A stretch of DNA of 64,000 nt from Sulfurimonas sp. (lineage in GTDB: Bacteria > Campylobacterota > Campylobacteria > Campylobacterales > Sulfurimonadaceae), in contig JAKITC010000009.1 in NCBI GenBank assembly GCA_021648285.1, positions 1 to 64,000 of the forward strand, in the 5' to 3' direction. Made by a program: the position numbers and the translations under genes. Below are positions 9,528 through 17,299 of this stretch, piece after piece. Numbering within the stretch: position 1 is the stretch's first letter; each line of letters begins with the position of its first letter. A model generated the notes under the pieces. It searched no databases and had not been told where the DNA came from. It saw only the letters and a list, made by a program, of their open reading frames with translations.

Positions 9528-9549
9528 AATGAGGAAGAGCCCCGAAGGG
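9517..9549 (+). other. Two consecutive hairpins over the stop codon of PemK-like copy 2
   Basis: Hairpin 1 pairs CTTCC (9517-9521) with GGAAG (9533-9537) and, past one mismatch, CAT (9523-9525) with ATG (9529-9531). The loop is AAA and the UAA stop begins at the last stem base, exactly as in copy 1. Hairpin 2 is CCC-CGAA-GGG (9540-9549), with the same CGAA loop as copy 1 but a different stem. No U-tract follows. Confidence 0.55.
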
Positions 9550-9592
9550 ATTCAATAGTGTTATTATAGCATAAAATAAAGAGAGGAACAAG

Positions 9593-9691
9593 ATGTCAGC
9601 TAAAATTATAAATAAATACCAAAGCTTTCACATTATAACAAGACAAAATTCTAAAGTGGTCGAATCCGATCACTTTAAAAAGAGGAAATAA
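9593..9691 (+). CDS. Small basic protein, 32 residues, coupled to the RhuM remnant
   Basis: ATG at 9593 follows a strong GAGAGGA ribosome-binding site and is open for 32 codons to a TAA that overlaps the ATG of the next ORF (TAATG at 9689-9693). The product is rich in Lys and Arg, has no membrane segment and no recognisable motif. It could be a leader that couples translation to the next ORF or the start of a gene destroyed by deletion. Confidence 0.4.
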   Translation: MSAKIINKYQSFHIITRQNSKVVESDHFKKRK

Positions 9692-10026
9692 TGCAAAGGC
9701 TGATAGAAACAAACCTCCAAGAATTTCCAAATTTTGTAATATTTAAAATAGATAAGTCAAAAATAAATGTTGATGTTCTTTTTGAAAATGAAACACTATG
9801 GCTTACTCAAAAAAAAATGGCAGAACTTTTTGAGACGACACCACAAAACATTACTTTACATCTGAAAAATATTTATAAAGAGGAAGAACTTTTTGAAGAT
9901 GCAACTTGTAAGGAATTCTTACAAGTTCAACAAGAGGGAAACAGAGAAGTTAAACGAAAGAGTGTTCATCATTTTGGCATAGACTACTTTGATGAACAGT
10001 TAGAGCGAATAAGAGAGGTTTTCTAA
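9691..10026 (+). pseudogene. RhuM-family protein, internally deleted remnant
   Basis: The first 75 or so residues match the N-terminus of RhuM/virulence-protein family members: NVDVLFENETLWLTQKKMAELF, then TTPQNITLHLKNIYKEEEL, then a VQQEGNREVKRK segment. The usual continuation is missing; the frame jumps to YFDEQLERIREVF, which resembles a later segment of the family ((Y)FDELLERIRE(I)), and stops. The 111-residue ORF is therefore about a third of the usual length and looks like a deletion product. RhuM-type genes are frequent inserts in Campylobacterota restriction loci. Its stop codon overlaps the next start (TAATG), so the remnant may survive only as a translated leader. Confidence 0.65.
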
Positions 10027-10727
10027 TGCAAATTGATATATACTGTGATGAATCAAGACTGGAGTTTTTAGAAAGTGTGGACGATGGTTTTATGGTTATA
10101 GGTAGTCTATGGCTAGAGCGAGAAAAAAGAAATAGCTTAAAAAACCAGATAAAAGAATTAAAAGAAAAACACAACTTCAATGTAGAGATAAAATGGACTA
10201 AAATATCTTATAAAATGCTTGATTTCTATAAAGAACTTGTAGATATATTTGTAGATTATCAAGAGTTTCATTTTTTTAAGGCAATCGTTGTCGATACTTC
10301 TAAAATAAACTTTGAATATCATCAGAACAATAGTGACATAGGATTTTATAAATTTTACTATCAAGTGTTAGTTCATAAAATGAATACAGCTTCACATCAT
10401 AATGATTATTATGTTTATGTAGATGATAAAACAAATAAAGTTTATAAACCTTTACCATTGCTCAAAAAAGTTCTAAATAATGCTATTTATACAGGTAATA
10501 TAAAACTAATAGAGCCAAGAGATAGTTTTGAAAATCTTTTTATACAGTATGTAGATGTATTGATTGGACTTGTTTCTTATGGATATAACACAGTTGATAT
10601 GAGAGGTGCTAAAAAAGAATTTCATGATTATGCTTGCGAAAAATTAGATTTATCATTAAATAAATCAACCACAAAAAACAAACAGCCTTTTAATATTTTT
10701 GAGATAAATTTGGATAGGAATTTTTAG
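10026..10727 (+). CDS. DUF3800 domain protein
   Basis: A 233-residue protein with the DUF3800 signature: an N-terminal YCDES (residues 5-9), GFMVIGSLWL, a central VYVDDKT, and a C-terminal QYVDVLIGLVSYG. The conserved Asp residues in these strands suggest an RNase H-like fold, as proposed for this family; function is unknown, though members are common in defence islands and prophages. The ATG overlaps the RhuM remnant stop by 1 base and its own stop overlaps the next start, so 9593-11271 reads as a chain of translationally coupled ORFs. Confidence 0.72.
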   Translation: MQIDIYCDESRLEFLESVDDGFMVIGSLWLEREKRNSLKNQIKELKEKHNFNVEIKWTKISYKMLDFYKELVDIFVDYQEFHFFKAIVVDTSKINFEYHQNNSDIGFYKFYYQVLVHKMNTASHHNDYYVYVDDKTNKVYKPLPLLKKVLNNAIYTGNIKLIEPRDSFENLFIQYVDVLIGLVSYGYNTVDMRGAKKEFHDYACEKLDLSLNKSTTKNKQPFNIFEINLDRNF

Positions 10728-11182
10728 TGATTTGCAGCATTATTGTTAATGAAGAGATTAGTTTTTATAAGAAAATTTATAAAAAATATTATTGCAAAAA
10801 TTTAATTACTACATTTGATAATATTAGTGTAAAGTTTTATGTTAGTAATTTTGAACATGCTTTTTTTGAAAGCAAAAATAGAAAAGCAAAGGATAAATCA
10901 AAGTTTTCATATAATAGAGCCAATAGAATTTATTGGATAAAATGGATACTTCAAAATAAGAATGCAGAACTTTATATAGGATATAACTCAAAGACAAAAA
11001 ACTATGATAACAGTCGAAGAGTAGCTATATGTGTAGATAATTATGCAGTTATAATAAGTTTAAATAGAGATAACAATAAAAAAGCAAAATTTATCACTGC
11101 CTATTTAGCTGACGGTGTAAACGGTAAAGGGCAAAAAGCGATTGATTTAATAAAAGGAAGTCCAAAATGGATAAAAAAATAG
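10727..11182 (+). CDS. Unrecognised protein, possible BECR-fold nuclease
   Basis: A 151-residue basic protein starting with GTG inside the DUF3800 stop codon. The block RANRIYWIKWIL, then RRVAICVDNYAVIISL, then KAKFITAYLADG resembles proteins annotated as phage PBECR (Barnase-EndoU-ColicinE5/RelE) nucleases, which end in a strand carrying ITAY. I recall this pattern only loosely, so the assignment is weak. If right, it would be a small RNase in the same operon as the RloC-like nuclease. No immunity-like partner is apparent apart from the 34-codon ORF overlapping its end. Confidence 0.5.
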   Translation: MICSIIVNEEISFYKKIYKKYYCKNLITTFDNISVKFYVSNFEHAFFESKNRKAKDKSKFSYNRANRIYWIKWILQNKNAELYIGYNSKTKNYDNSRRVAICVDNYAVIISLNRDNNKKAKFITAYLADGVNGKGQKAIDLIKGSPKWIKK

Positions 11183-11271
11183 CCTCTGTTTTTCACGATG
11201 AAAACATCTTCACGGGCACAGAAGCCAAAAAGCCTTTTGTAGGACTCCAACACTTGGTAGAAGTCAAATAA
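11167..11271 (+). CDS. Small ORF, 34 residues, overlapping the previous gene
   Basis: ATG at 11167 lies inside the end of the preceding gene in another frame; 34 codons run to TAA at 11269-11271, just before a terminator hairpin. The product is soluble and resembles nothing I recognise. It may be a remnant, as its position right before a terminator would fit the tail of a lost gene. Confidence 0.3.
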   Translation: MDKKIASVFHDENIFTGTEAKKPFVGLQHLVEVK

Positions 11272-11294
11272 GGTAGTAATTGTACTACTTTTAT
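11272..11294 (+). terminator. Rho-independent terminator ending the mod-side operon
   Basis: A 6-bp stem GTAGTA/TACTAC (11273-11278 with 11283-11288), loop ATTG, followed by TTTTATT. It sits right after the last small ORF and separates the mod-rloC transcript from res. Confidence 0.6.
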
Positions 11295-11330
11295 TATAAA
11301 GAATAGTTTATATAGGAAAATTAGATAAAA

Positions 11331-11349
11331 AGCCAGTCAATGACTGGCT
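11331..11349. promoter_or_regulatory. Perfect 9-bp palindrome upstream of res
   Basis: AGCCAGTCA and TGACTGGCT are exact inverted copies around a single A, 16 bases before the res start codon. It could be an operator or an RNA hairpin limiting res translation. A terminator is unlikely because no U-tract follows. Confidence 0.4.
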
Positions 11350-11365
11350 AAATGGAAAATAAATA

Positions 11366-14332
11366 ATGAAAATACAATTTGAAAGTAACTTAGGATATCA
11401 AGATAGAGCAATAGCTTCCATAGTAGATATATTTGAAGGTCAAGAGGTTTGTCAAAGTAATTTTAGTATTGTAAGACCACAAACCAAAGGGCAAAAAACT
11501 ACTGCTGATTTTAATGATCTTGGTATCGGTAATAGACTTGAACTTTTAGATGATGAAATACTTGCCAATGTTCAAAGTATTCAACTCCGTAATGGACTTC
11601 CTCAATCTAAAAAGCTAGGCTCAATGGATTTTTCAGTAGAGATGGAAACAGGGACAGGTAAAACCTATGTTTATCTCAAATCTATTTTTGAGATGAATAA
11701 GCGATATGGATTTACGAAATTTATCATCGTTGTGCCATCTATAGCTATTAAAGAGGGAACTAAAAAAACTTTAGAGATAACGAGTGAGCATTTTAAAACT
11801 CTTTTTGATAATGTCAATTATGACTCATTTGTTTATGATAGTTCTAACTTAGAACAAGTAAGAGATTTTGCTACGAGTAGTGATATTCGTATAATGGTTA
11901 TAAATATTGATGCATTTAGAAAAAGTTTTACAGACCCTACAAAAAATAATAAAGCAAACATTATCCATAGAGAAAATGATAGACTGAACGGACAGAAACC
12001 AATAGAGTTTATCGCTTCTACAAATCCTATACTTATCATAGATGAGCCTCAGAGTGTTGATAACACTTCACGGGCAAAAGAGGCAATTCTTACACTTAAC
12101 CCTCTTTGTAGGCTAAGATATAGTGCTACACATATAGAAAAATTTAACCTTATGTATAAACTAGATTCTATAGACGCTTATGAACAGCAACTTGTTAAGC
12201 AGATAGAAGTAGCCAATGTAAAACTTGAAGATACTTCAAATAAAGCATACATAAGACTAGTAAGTGTTAAAGCAAATCCTAGAAGTGCAAAAATTGAAAT
12301 AGATGTTATTCAAAATGGTTCTACTAAACGCAAAGTTATAGTAGTTAAAAATAGTGATGACCTTTATGAAAAATCAAATGGTCGTGATGTCTATGATGGC
12401 TATACAATTAATGATATTTATATAGAAAAAGGCAGTGAATATATAGAGTTTCTAAATCAGGAGATTATAAATATTGGCGAGACTGTTGGAGATGCTAATG
12501 ATGACAGTATCAAGAGACTACAGGTGCGAAAAACGATAGAAGAGCATTTAGATAAAGAGCTTCGTTTAAAAAGCAGAGATATTAAAGTTTTGAGTCTCTT
12601 TTTTATTGATAGAGTGGCTAATTATAGAAGTTATGATGACGAGGGTAATGAAGTTAAAGGCAAATATGCTTTATGGTTTGAAGAGGAGTTTAAAACAATC
12701 TCGAAAAAACCAAAGTACAATACTCTATTTGCTGATGTAGATATTCAAACAGAAGTAGAGAAAATTCACGATGGATATTTTGCACAAGATTCTAAAGGTC
12801 GTGTAAAAGATAGTACTGGTAAAAATAAAGACGATGAGAGTGCTTTTGATAAGATTATGAAAAACAAAGAGAAGCTACTAAGTTTTAGTGAACCTCTTAG
12901 ATTTATATTTTCACATAGTGCTTTAAAAGAGGGATGGGATAATCCTAACGTATTTCAAATCTGTACATTGAATGAAACTTCGTCTGTAATGAAAAAACGC
13001 CAAGAGATAGGTCGTGGACTTAGAATATGCGTTAATCAAAGAGGCGAACGAGTTAGAGGATTTGATGTGAATACTTTAACTGTAATGGCAAATGAGAGTT
13101 ATGAAGACTTCGCTCGTGCATTACAAAAAGAGATTGAAGATGAAGAGGGAATTAAATTTGGTGTCATAGAAGAACACTTTTTTGCCAATATACCAGTAGA
13201 GAATGAAAATGGAGATGTTGAGTATTTTGGAGCTACAAATAGTGAAAAAATCTATGAATATCTACAAGATAACAAATATATAGATTCTCGTGGGAAAATT
13301 CAAGATACACTAAGAACTGCTATAAAAGAAAATAGGTTTGAAGTTCCTGAAGAGTTTTCTGACAGCCAAGCTGACATAACTTCTGTTATTATTAAAATTT
13401 CTGGTAATCTCAATGTTAAAGATGCAAATGATAGGAAGCTTATCACTCTTAACAAAGAAGTTTATCTAAGTGAAGACTTTAAAGCATTATGGGAGCAGAT
13501 AAAGTATAAAACAACTTATCGAGTTGATTTTGATGTTGAAAAACTCGTTGATGAGTGTGCAAAACATATAATCAATGACCTTACAGTAGGAAAGATAAAA
13601 TATCTTTATTCAAAAGCTACAAATAAAATTACAAAAGCTGGTGTAGAAATTATTGATGAGACTATTAAAAATGACCCTTTAAATAGTGAGATTATTGATT
13701 TTGAGCTACCTGATATCATAACTTATTTACAAAATGAAACTAATTTAACACGAAAAAATATTGTTGATATCCTCATTAAAAGTGGAAAACTCCAAGGATT
13801 TAAAAACAATCCTCAAAAGTTTATTGATGGGGTTATAAAAATTATTAAGAAAGTTATGAGTATGTTTATTGTTGATGGTATTAAATATCAAAAACTAGGA
13901 AATGAATTTTACTATGCTCAAGAGTGTTTTGAAGAGCAAGAACTATATGGATATCTCTCTTCAAATATGATAGAGAATCGTGAAAATAAATCTATATATA
14001 CTCATACGGTTTATGATTCTACTATTGAAGAGAATTTTGCCATTGAATTTAATAGAAATGAAAAAGTTAAACTCTTCACAAAACTACCAAGTTGGTTTAA
14101 AATCAATACACCACTAGGAACATATAACCCTGACTGGGCAGTACTGATAGAAGAAGAGAATGAAGAGAAGCTTTACTTTGTAGTTGAAAGTAAAGGAAGT
14201 GAGTTAGGCTTAGATATCAAAACTGCTGAGTCTTCTAAAATAGCTTGTGCTAAGAAGCATTTTACTGAGATATCAACAGAAGTGACATTGGTTCAGTCTG
14301 ATAATTTTAGAAACTTTAGTGAGCATTTTTAG
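11366..14332 (+). CDS. res: Type III restriction enzyme, Res subunit
   Basis: A 988-residue helicase-nuclease. Walker A is ETGTGKTY (about 94-101), motif II DEPQ (about 225), a helicase segment KEGWDNPNVF (about 519-528), and motif VI QEIGRGLRI (about 545-553). The C-terminal nuclease has NPDWAV (about 920) and the VESKG strand (about 940), the PD...ExK centre of type III Res. Length matches the family. Together with Mod it cuts DNA near unmethylated head-to-head sites after ATP-driven one-dimensional movement. It has its own palindrome-containing upstream region after a terminator, so its expression may be separate from mod. Confidence 0.93.
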   Translation: MKIQFESNLGYQDRAIASIVDIFEGQEVCQSNFSIVRPQTKGQKTTADFNDLGIGNRLELLDDEILANVQSIQLRNGLPQSKKLGSMDFSVEMETGTGKTYVYLKSIFEMNKRYGFTKFIIVVPSIAIKEGTKKTLEITSEHFKTLFDNVNYDSFVYDSSNLEQVRDFATSSDIRIMVINIDAFRKSFTDPTKNNKANIIHRENDRLNGQKPIEFIASTNPILIIDEPQSVDNTSRAKEAILTLNPLCRLRYSATHIEKFNLMYKLDSIDAYEQQLVKQIEVANVKLEDTSNKAYIRLVSVKANPRSAKIEIDVIQNGSTKRKVIVVKNSDDLYEKSNGRDVYDGYTINDIYIEKGSEYIEFLNQEIINIGETVGDANDDSIKRLQVRKTIEEHLDKELRLKSRDIKVLSLFFIDRVANYRSYDDEGNEVKGKYALWFEEEFKTISKKPKYNTLFADVDIQTEVEKIHDGYFAQDSKGRVKDSTGKNKDDESAFDKIMKNKEKLLSFSEPLRFIFSHSALKEGWDNPNVFQICTLNETSSVMKKRQEIGRGLRICVNQRGERVRGFDVNTLTVMANESYEDFARALQKEIEDEEGIKFGVIEEHFFANIPVENENGDVEYFGATNSEKIYEYLQDNKYIDSRGKIQDTLRTAIKENRFEVPEEFSDSQADITSVIIKISGNLNVKDANDRKLITLNKEVYLSEDFKALWEQIKYKTTYRVDFDVEKLVDECAKHIINDLTVGKIKYLYSKATNKITKAGVEIIDETIKNDPLNSEIIDFELPDIITYLQNETNLTRKNIVDILIKSGKLQGFKNNPQKFIDGVIKIIKKVMSMFIVDGIKYQKLGNEFYYAQECFEEQELYGYLSSNMIENRENKSIYTHTVYDSTIEENFAIEFNRNEKVKLFTKLPSWFKINTPLGTYNPDWAVLIEEENEEKLYFVVESKGSELGLDIKTAESSKIACAKKHFTEISTEVTLVQSDNFRNFSEHF

Positions 14333-14441
14333 TAAATCTGCCTAAAGATATTATATAAAAAAATGACATTTTGCAATAAATTTAGACCTATACTAAATAA
14401 TAGGATATTATTATGAACTATAATAGGTTAAAAGGCTAAAA

Positions 14442-14768
14442 ATGAATGGGACAATAATGGTAACATACAAAATTCTGTGTAATGGGGATTTAAATAAAAA
14501 CATATCTCTAGAAGAGTTACTTTTGAACGAAAAAGTAGCTAAAGCTATAAAAAGTGAATTTGCCAAAGGCGTTAGAAATATCGCCCTACTCTCTACTAGT
14601 ACAGATGCATCTTTAAGAATTGAAACTACCAAAGTGCTACATACATTTGAAGTAACGAAAGATGACTTTGCAGATATACTAATGTTAGCAGAAGAAGATG
14701 CAGCAACTAAAAAGTTACTAAAGAAAGATTGTGAGCGTGTAGAGTTGGTTGATATTGAGACTTTATAA
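14442..14768 (+). CDS. Unrecognised 108-residue protein
   Basis: An ORF with an AAAGG ribosome-binding site upstream. A second in-frame ATG lies five codons later (14457). The product is soluble, Glu/Lys/Leu-rich and mostly helical in character, with no signal peptide, cysteines in pairs or nucleotide-binding motif. It lies between res and the right copy of the island's direct repeat, the last gene inside the bracket. I do not recognise the family. Confidence 0.5.
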   Translation: MNGTIMVTYKILCNGDLNKNISLEELLLNEKVAKAIKSEFAKGVRNIALLSTSTDASLRIETTKVLHTFEVTKDDFADILMLAEEDAATKKLLKKDCERVELVDIETL

Positions 14769-14770
14769 TG

Positions 14771-14798
14771 AGTCCGTCATATTTAAAATCTCCAAAGT
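14771..14798. repeat. Right copy of the 28-base direct repeat flanking the defence island
   Basis: It starts 3 bases after the stop of the 14442 gene and matches 200-227 at 27 of 28 positions in the same orientation. Only 3 bases separate it from the left inverted repeat of the IS remnant, so it could alternatively relate to that insertion. Confidence 0.6.
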
Positions 14799-14801
14799 TT
14801 T

Positions 14802-15253
14802 GATTTAAAGTAAAATAATGGTGTCCGAATGAAGTGGCTGGAGCACTTCAAGCTGAAAAAAATTTGAATAAAATAATGTATCGACTTACTCAAACAAATG
14901 AGAAAAACTTCACAAAAAAATTAGATGAATGGTATGAAACTTATAAAGATTTTATTGAAGAGAAAAGTATAAATTTAGAAACTGGGAAAACATATTATAC
15001 TCATCAAAAAGTTAGAGTTGCTTATCGGAGTCTAAGAGCAAATATACCTTATCTATTTACTCGCAACAAACATAAAAATATTGAAATTCCAAATACAACT
15101 AATACACTAGATGGCGGAACTTTTTCTCCACTGAAAATACTTATAAAAATCCACAGAGGATTGAGTAAAAGTCTGAAGCTAAAGTTGGTTGATGATTATC
15201 TTTTAAACTATAAGAAAAAATGATTATTTAGACACCATTTTTTACTTTAAATC
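14802..15253 (+). mobile_element. IS remnant with inverted-repeat ends
   Basis: A 24-base sequence gatttaaagtaaaa...ggtgtc at 14802-14825 is repeated inverted at 15231-15253 with one base missing. Between them lies only the C-terminal part of a transposase (14834-15223). The inner tips read GGTGTC inward on both sides, so the AT-rich outer halves could either belong to the IS or be the arms of a palindrome into which it inserted. A second, shorter remnant with related ends and transposase tail lies at 23768-23962. Confidence 0.65.
14834..15223 (+). pseudogene. Transposase C-terminal fragment
   Basis: 129 codons. The C-terminal block, RSLRANIPYLFT then IPNTTNTLDGGTFSPLK then GLSKSLKLKLVDDYL, is typical of the tail of DDE transposases that end in an NTTNxL(D/E)G motif. 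The catalytic Asp residues and the zinc-binding N-terminus are missing, so it is inactive. I cannot name the IS family with confidence (IS1595- or MULE/IS256-type). The apparent GTG start is arbitrary. Confidence 0.65.
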
Positions 15254-15312
15254 GTAAATTCTCTTATTTTTTTAGCTTTTTTACTTATCTCTACTTGATA
15301 TCCTATATTTTA

Positions 15313-16653
15313 CTAGTCAGTAATTTCGAAAACTAACGAGGAAACAGCTCCTCTAACACAACGAACATTATACCTATTTGACTTACTACTGATGACTGCA
15401 TCACCCTTGCCAAAGTTCACGTGCCAAGCGAAAGTTCTGCTGTTTACATTCTCAGAACTAGACCAATAGTTCATCAATGTAACATTCTTAAAGCTATTTT
15501 TTATTGTGTAATTGTCTTTTTGATAAGTAAAAATACTTAAGAGTTCTAAATAACTTGGTAATTTCCAATCACTATACTCACCTATACTCAAATCTTGACA
15601 ATACTCCTTAGCACCGCTCCAATCTTTGTAAACATTTTTAGTATCTTCATTATCTTGCCACATTAGCTTTGTTTCTGTGTCTATATAAGTATCCACTGGA
15701 TAGCTGGAAAAACCATACTCTTTAGCTATTTTTAACCTTTTTGCCTTAATTCTTGCCTCCCTTCTTGCTTTAAATCTTTTTGCCTGTTCATCTTTAGACA
15801 CAGAAAAATAAAAATTAAAAAGCTTAATACTTTTCTCTCTCTTCTCTTTTGCAAGTCTTTGCTCTTCATCTATCTTCTCTTTTGCAAGTCTTTGCTCTTC
15901 ATCTATCTTCTCTTTTGCAAGTCTTTGCTCTTCATCTATCTTCTCTTTTGCAAGTTGATTTACTTTTTTCTTCCAATATTCTGCCTTATAAGCATTTATT
16001 TTTACACCATAACCACTCTCGTAGTACTCGATCATCAATTTCATTGAATCTACATTACCGGCTCTGGCTTTTTTTAGAGTTGCAGCAGCTTTTGCTTGCA
16101 TCTCTTTTACAAGCCTTTCCTCTTCCTCTTGCTTCTCTTTTGAAAGCAGATTTACTTTTTTCTTCCAAAATTCTGCTTTTTGAATGTCTATCTTTACACC
16201 ATAACCATTCTCGTAATATCCAGCAATTAGTTTCATTGAATCTAAATTACCTGCCCTTGCCTCTTCTAGTGTTACAGCGGCAGCGGCATTTGCTTTCTTC
16301 CCTTCTAAAACAAGGTCTTCTTTTGCGAGAATAGCTTCTCTTGCAAGTCGTTCCAGTCTGAGCTCTGTTGGTTTTTTATCTGTATATATTTTAAAATTAT
16401 CAGGTGTATTCTCTCCAACATAGATACTTTGTTTGCCCTCATGGTACCACTCTTCATTTATCTCTTTATATATACGGACTTCGTGCTTACCATCTGCTAG
16501 TGCAATACTTGTTCCTGTCGTACCTTTTTTATTACCATCTATGTAGATAGTCGCATTCTCTATATCACTGTATATTCGAACCTGACCATCCTCTTTAAAA
16601 CACCCAGTAAATAGTATAGTCGTAATCATTAAAATAAATAAAATCAGTTTCAT
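15313..16653 (-). CDS. Lipoprotein with PEGA, Sel1-like and DUF1566 domains
   Basis: 446 residues. A signal peptide ends in the lipobox LFTGC, so the product is a lipoprotein. Residues about 20-80 look like a PEGA domain (VRIYSD... IYIDGNKKGTT). Two Sel1-like repeats follow (ARAGNLDSMKLIAGYYENGY and ARAGNVDSMKLMIEYYESGY). Then comes an 11-residue unit with core KIDEEQRLAKE, repeated about three and a half times and probably coiled coil, and a C-terminal DUF1566 domain (YCQDLSIGEYSDWKLPSYLEL, YWSSS, RCVRG). DUF1566 occurs in secreted and surface proteins of unknown function. No operon partner is visible. Confidence 0.8.
   Translation of the reverse strand: MKLILFILMITTILFTGCFKEDGQVRIYSDIENATIYIDGNKKGTTGTSIALADGKHEVRIYKEINEEWYHEGKQSIYVGENTPDNFKIYTDKKPTELRLERLAREAILAKEDLVLEGKKANAAAAVTLEEARAGNLDSMKLIAGYYENGYGVKIDIQKAEFWKKKVNLLSKEKQEEEERLVKEMQAKAAATLKKARAGNVDSMKLMIEYYESGYGVKINAYKAEYWKKKVNQLAKEKIDEEQRLAKEKIDEEQRLAKEKIDEEQRLAKEKREKSIKLFNFYFSVSKDEQAKRFKARREARIKAKRLKIAKEYGFSSYPVDTYIDTETKLMWQDNEDTKNVYKDWSGAKEYCQDLSIGEYSDWKLPSYLELLSIFTYQKDNYTIKNSFKNVTLMNYWSSSENVNSRTFAWHVNFGKGDAVISSKSNRYNVRCVRGAVSSLVFEITD
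15841..15954. repeat. 33-bp in-frame tandem repeat, about 3.5 copies
   Basis: Units at 15841-15873, 15874-15906 and 15907-15939 are identical, followed by 15 bases of a fourth. Each encodes 11 residues of the lipoprotein. The identity of the copies suggests recent expansion and likely length variation between strains. Confidence 0.9.
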
Positions 16654-17022
16654 TTTTTTCCCTTAATTAATTATATAAATAACTAATTGACTGTATTATA
16701 CAAAAATTTTAAGAAATATGTAAGCACAAGATTATTTGAAAACCATTAGGTTATATTAGAGGCATCACGATGAAAAGTTAGGGACTGAGTTGCAAATAGT
16801 TTATTAAACTCATGTGTAAATCCTTTACAAATAATTTACTTATTTGCTATATAAAATAAATCTAATTGTTTGGGTTTACATAGTTATTTTCAAACTCTCG
16901 TATTTTCGATACAATTAGGAAATCTTATGTAGCTTTTTAACTAGGTGCTGCACTTAGTATTTGAATTGGCGAAATACAATATTGCATATCGTTGTGCATC
17001 ATAAATATTTTTGGAGATATAT
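16654..17022. other. Gene-free region, 369 bases, with one promoter-like box
   Basis: No ORF with a ribosome-binding site and no hairpin with U-tract was seen. TACAAT at 16910-16915, in the context CGATACAATTAGG, resembles an extended -10 box for the gene at 17023, which would leave an untranslated leader of about 100 bases. Nothing else is recognisable. Confidence 0.4.
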
Positions 17023-17274
17023 ATGGATTATAATCAAAGAAGAAAACTTGTCAGCAAAAAAATGGCTGGTAATAAAAGAAAATATACGGGAAGTTTAATG
17101 CCAAATATCTACTTCTCATTACAGGTCATAATTATATATTTGATATCTTCGATTATATTTAGCTTTAATATCAGTGAGGGTACAAAATATATAGTTATTC
17201 TTACATCGATAGTATGTATCATATATTTTCTAATCAAAAGAAGAGAAGTAATACTTAGGCAAGAGTATAATTAA
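17023..17274 (+). CDS. Small membrane protein, 83 residues
   Basis: The ATG at 17023 is preceded by GGAG at 17013-17016, which decides this start over the in-frame TTG at 17011 that would overlap the ribosome-binding site. The product has a basic N-terminus (RRKLVSKKMAGNKRK), then two hydrophobic helices (about 27-48 and 52-72) and a short charged tail, so both ends probably face the cytoplasm. I do not recognise the family. It converges on dapE. Confidence 0.6.
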   Translation: MDYNQRRKLVSKKMAGNKRKYTGSLMPNIYFSLQVIIIYLISSIIFSFNISEGTKYIVILTSIVCIIYFLIKRREVILRQEYN

Positions 17275-17299
17275 AGATTTTCTTATTTAATTATATATC

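Noticed and set aside
9593-9691. Antitoxin for PemK-like copy 2
   Set aside because: Only 32 basic residues, with no DNA-binding or acidic toxin-binding segment; antitoxins of this kind are larger and acidic.
15841-15954. Possible CRISPR array
   Set aside because: The units are contiguous with no spacers and code in frame for the lipoprotein.
15849-16334. Long plus-strand ORF over the lipoprotein gene
   Set aside because: It is an antisense reading of the 33-bp tandem repeat; codon pattern and lack of a start site show it is a shadow.
17011-17274. TTG start of the 17023 gene
   Set aside because: The GGAG at 17013-17016 would be inside the coding region; ATG at 17023 uses it as ribosome-binding site.
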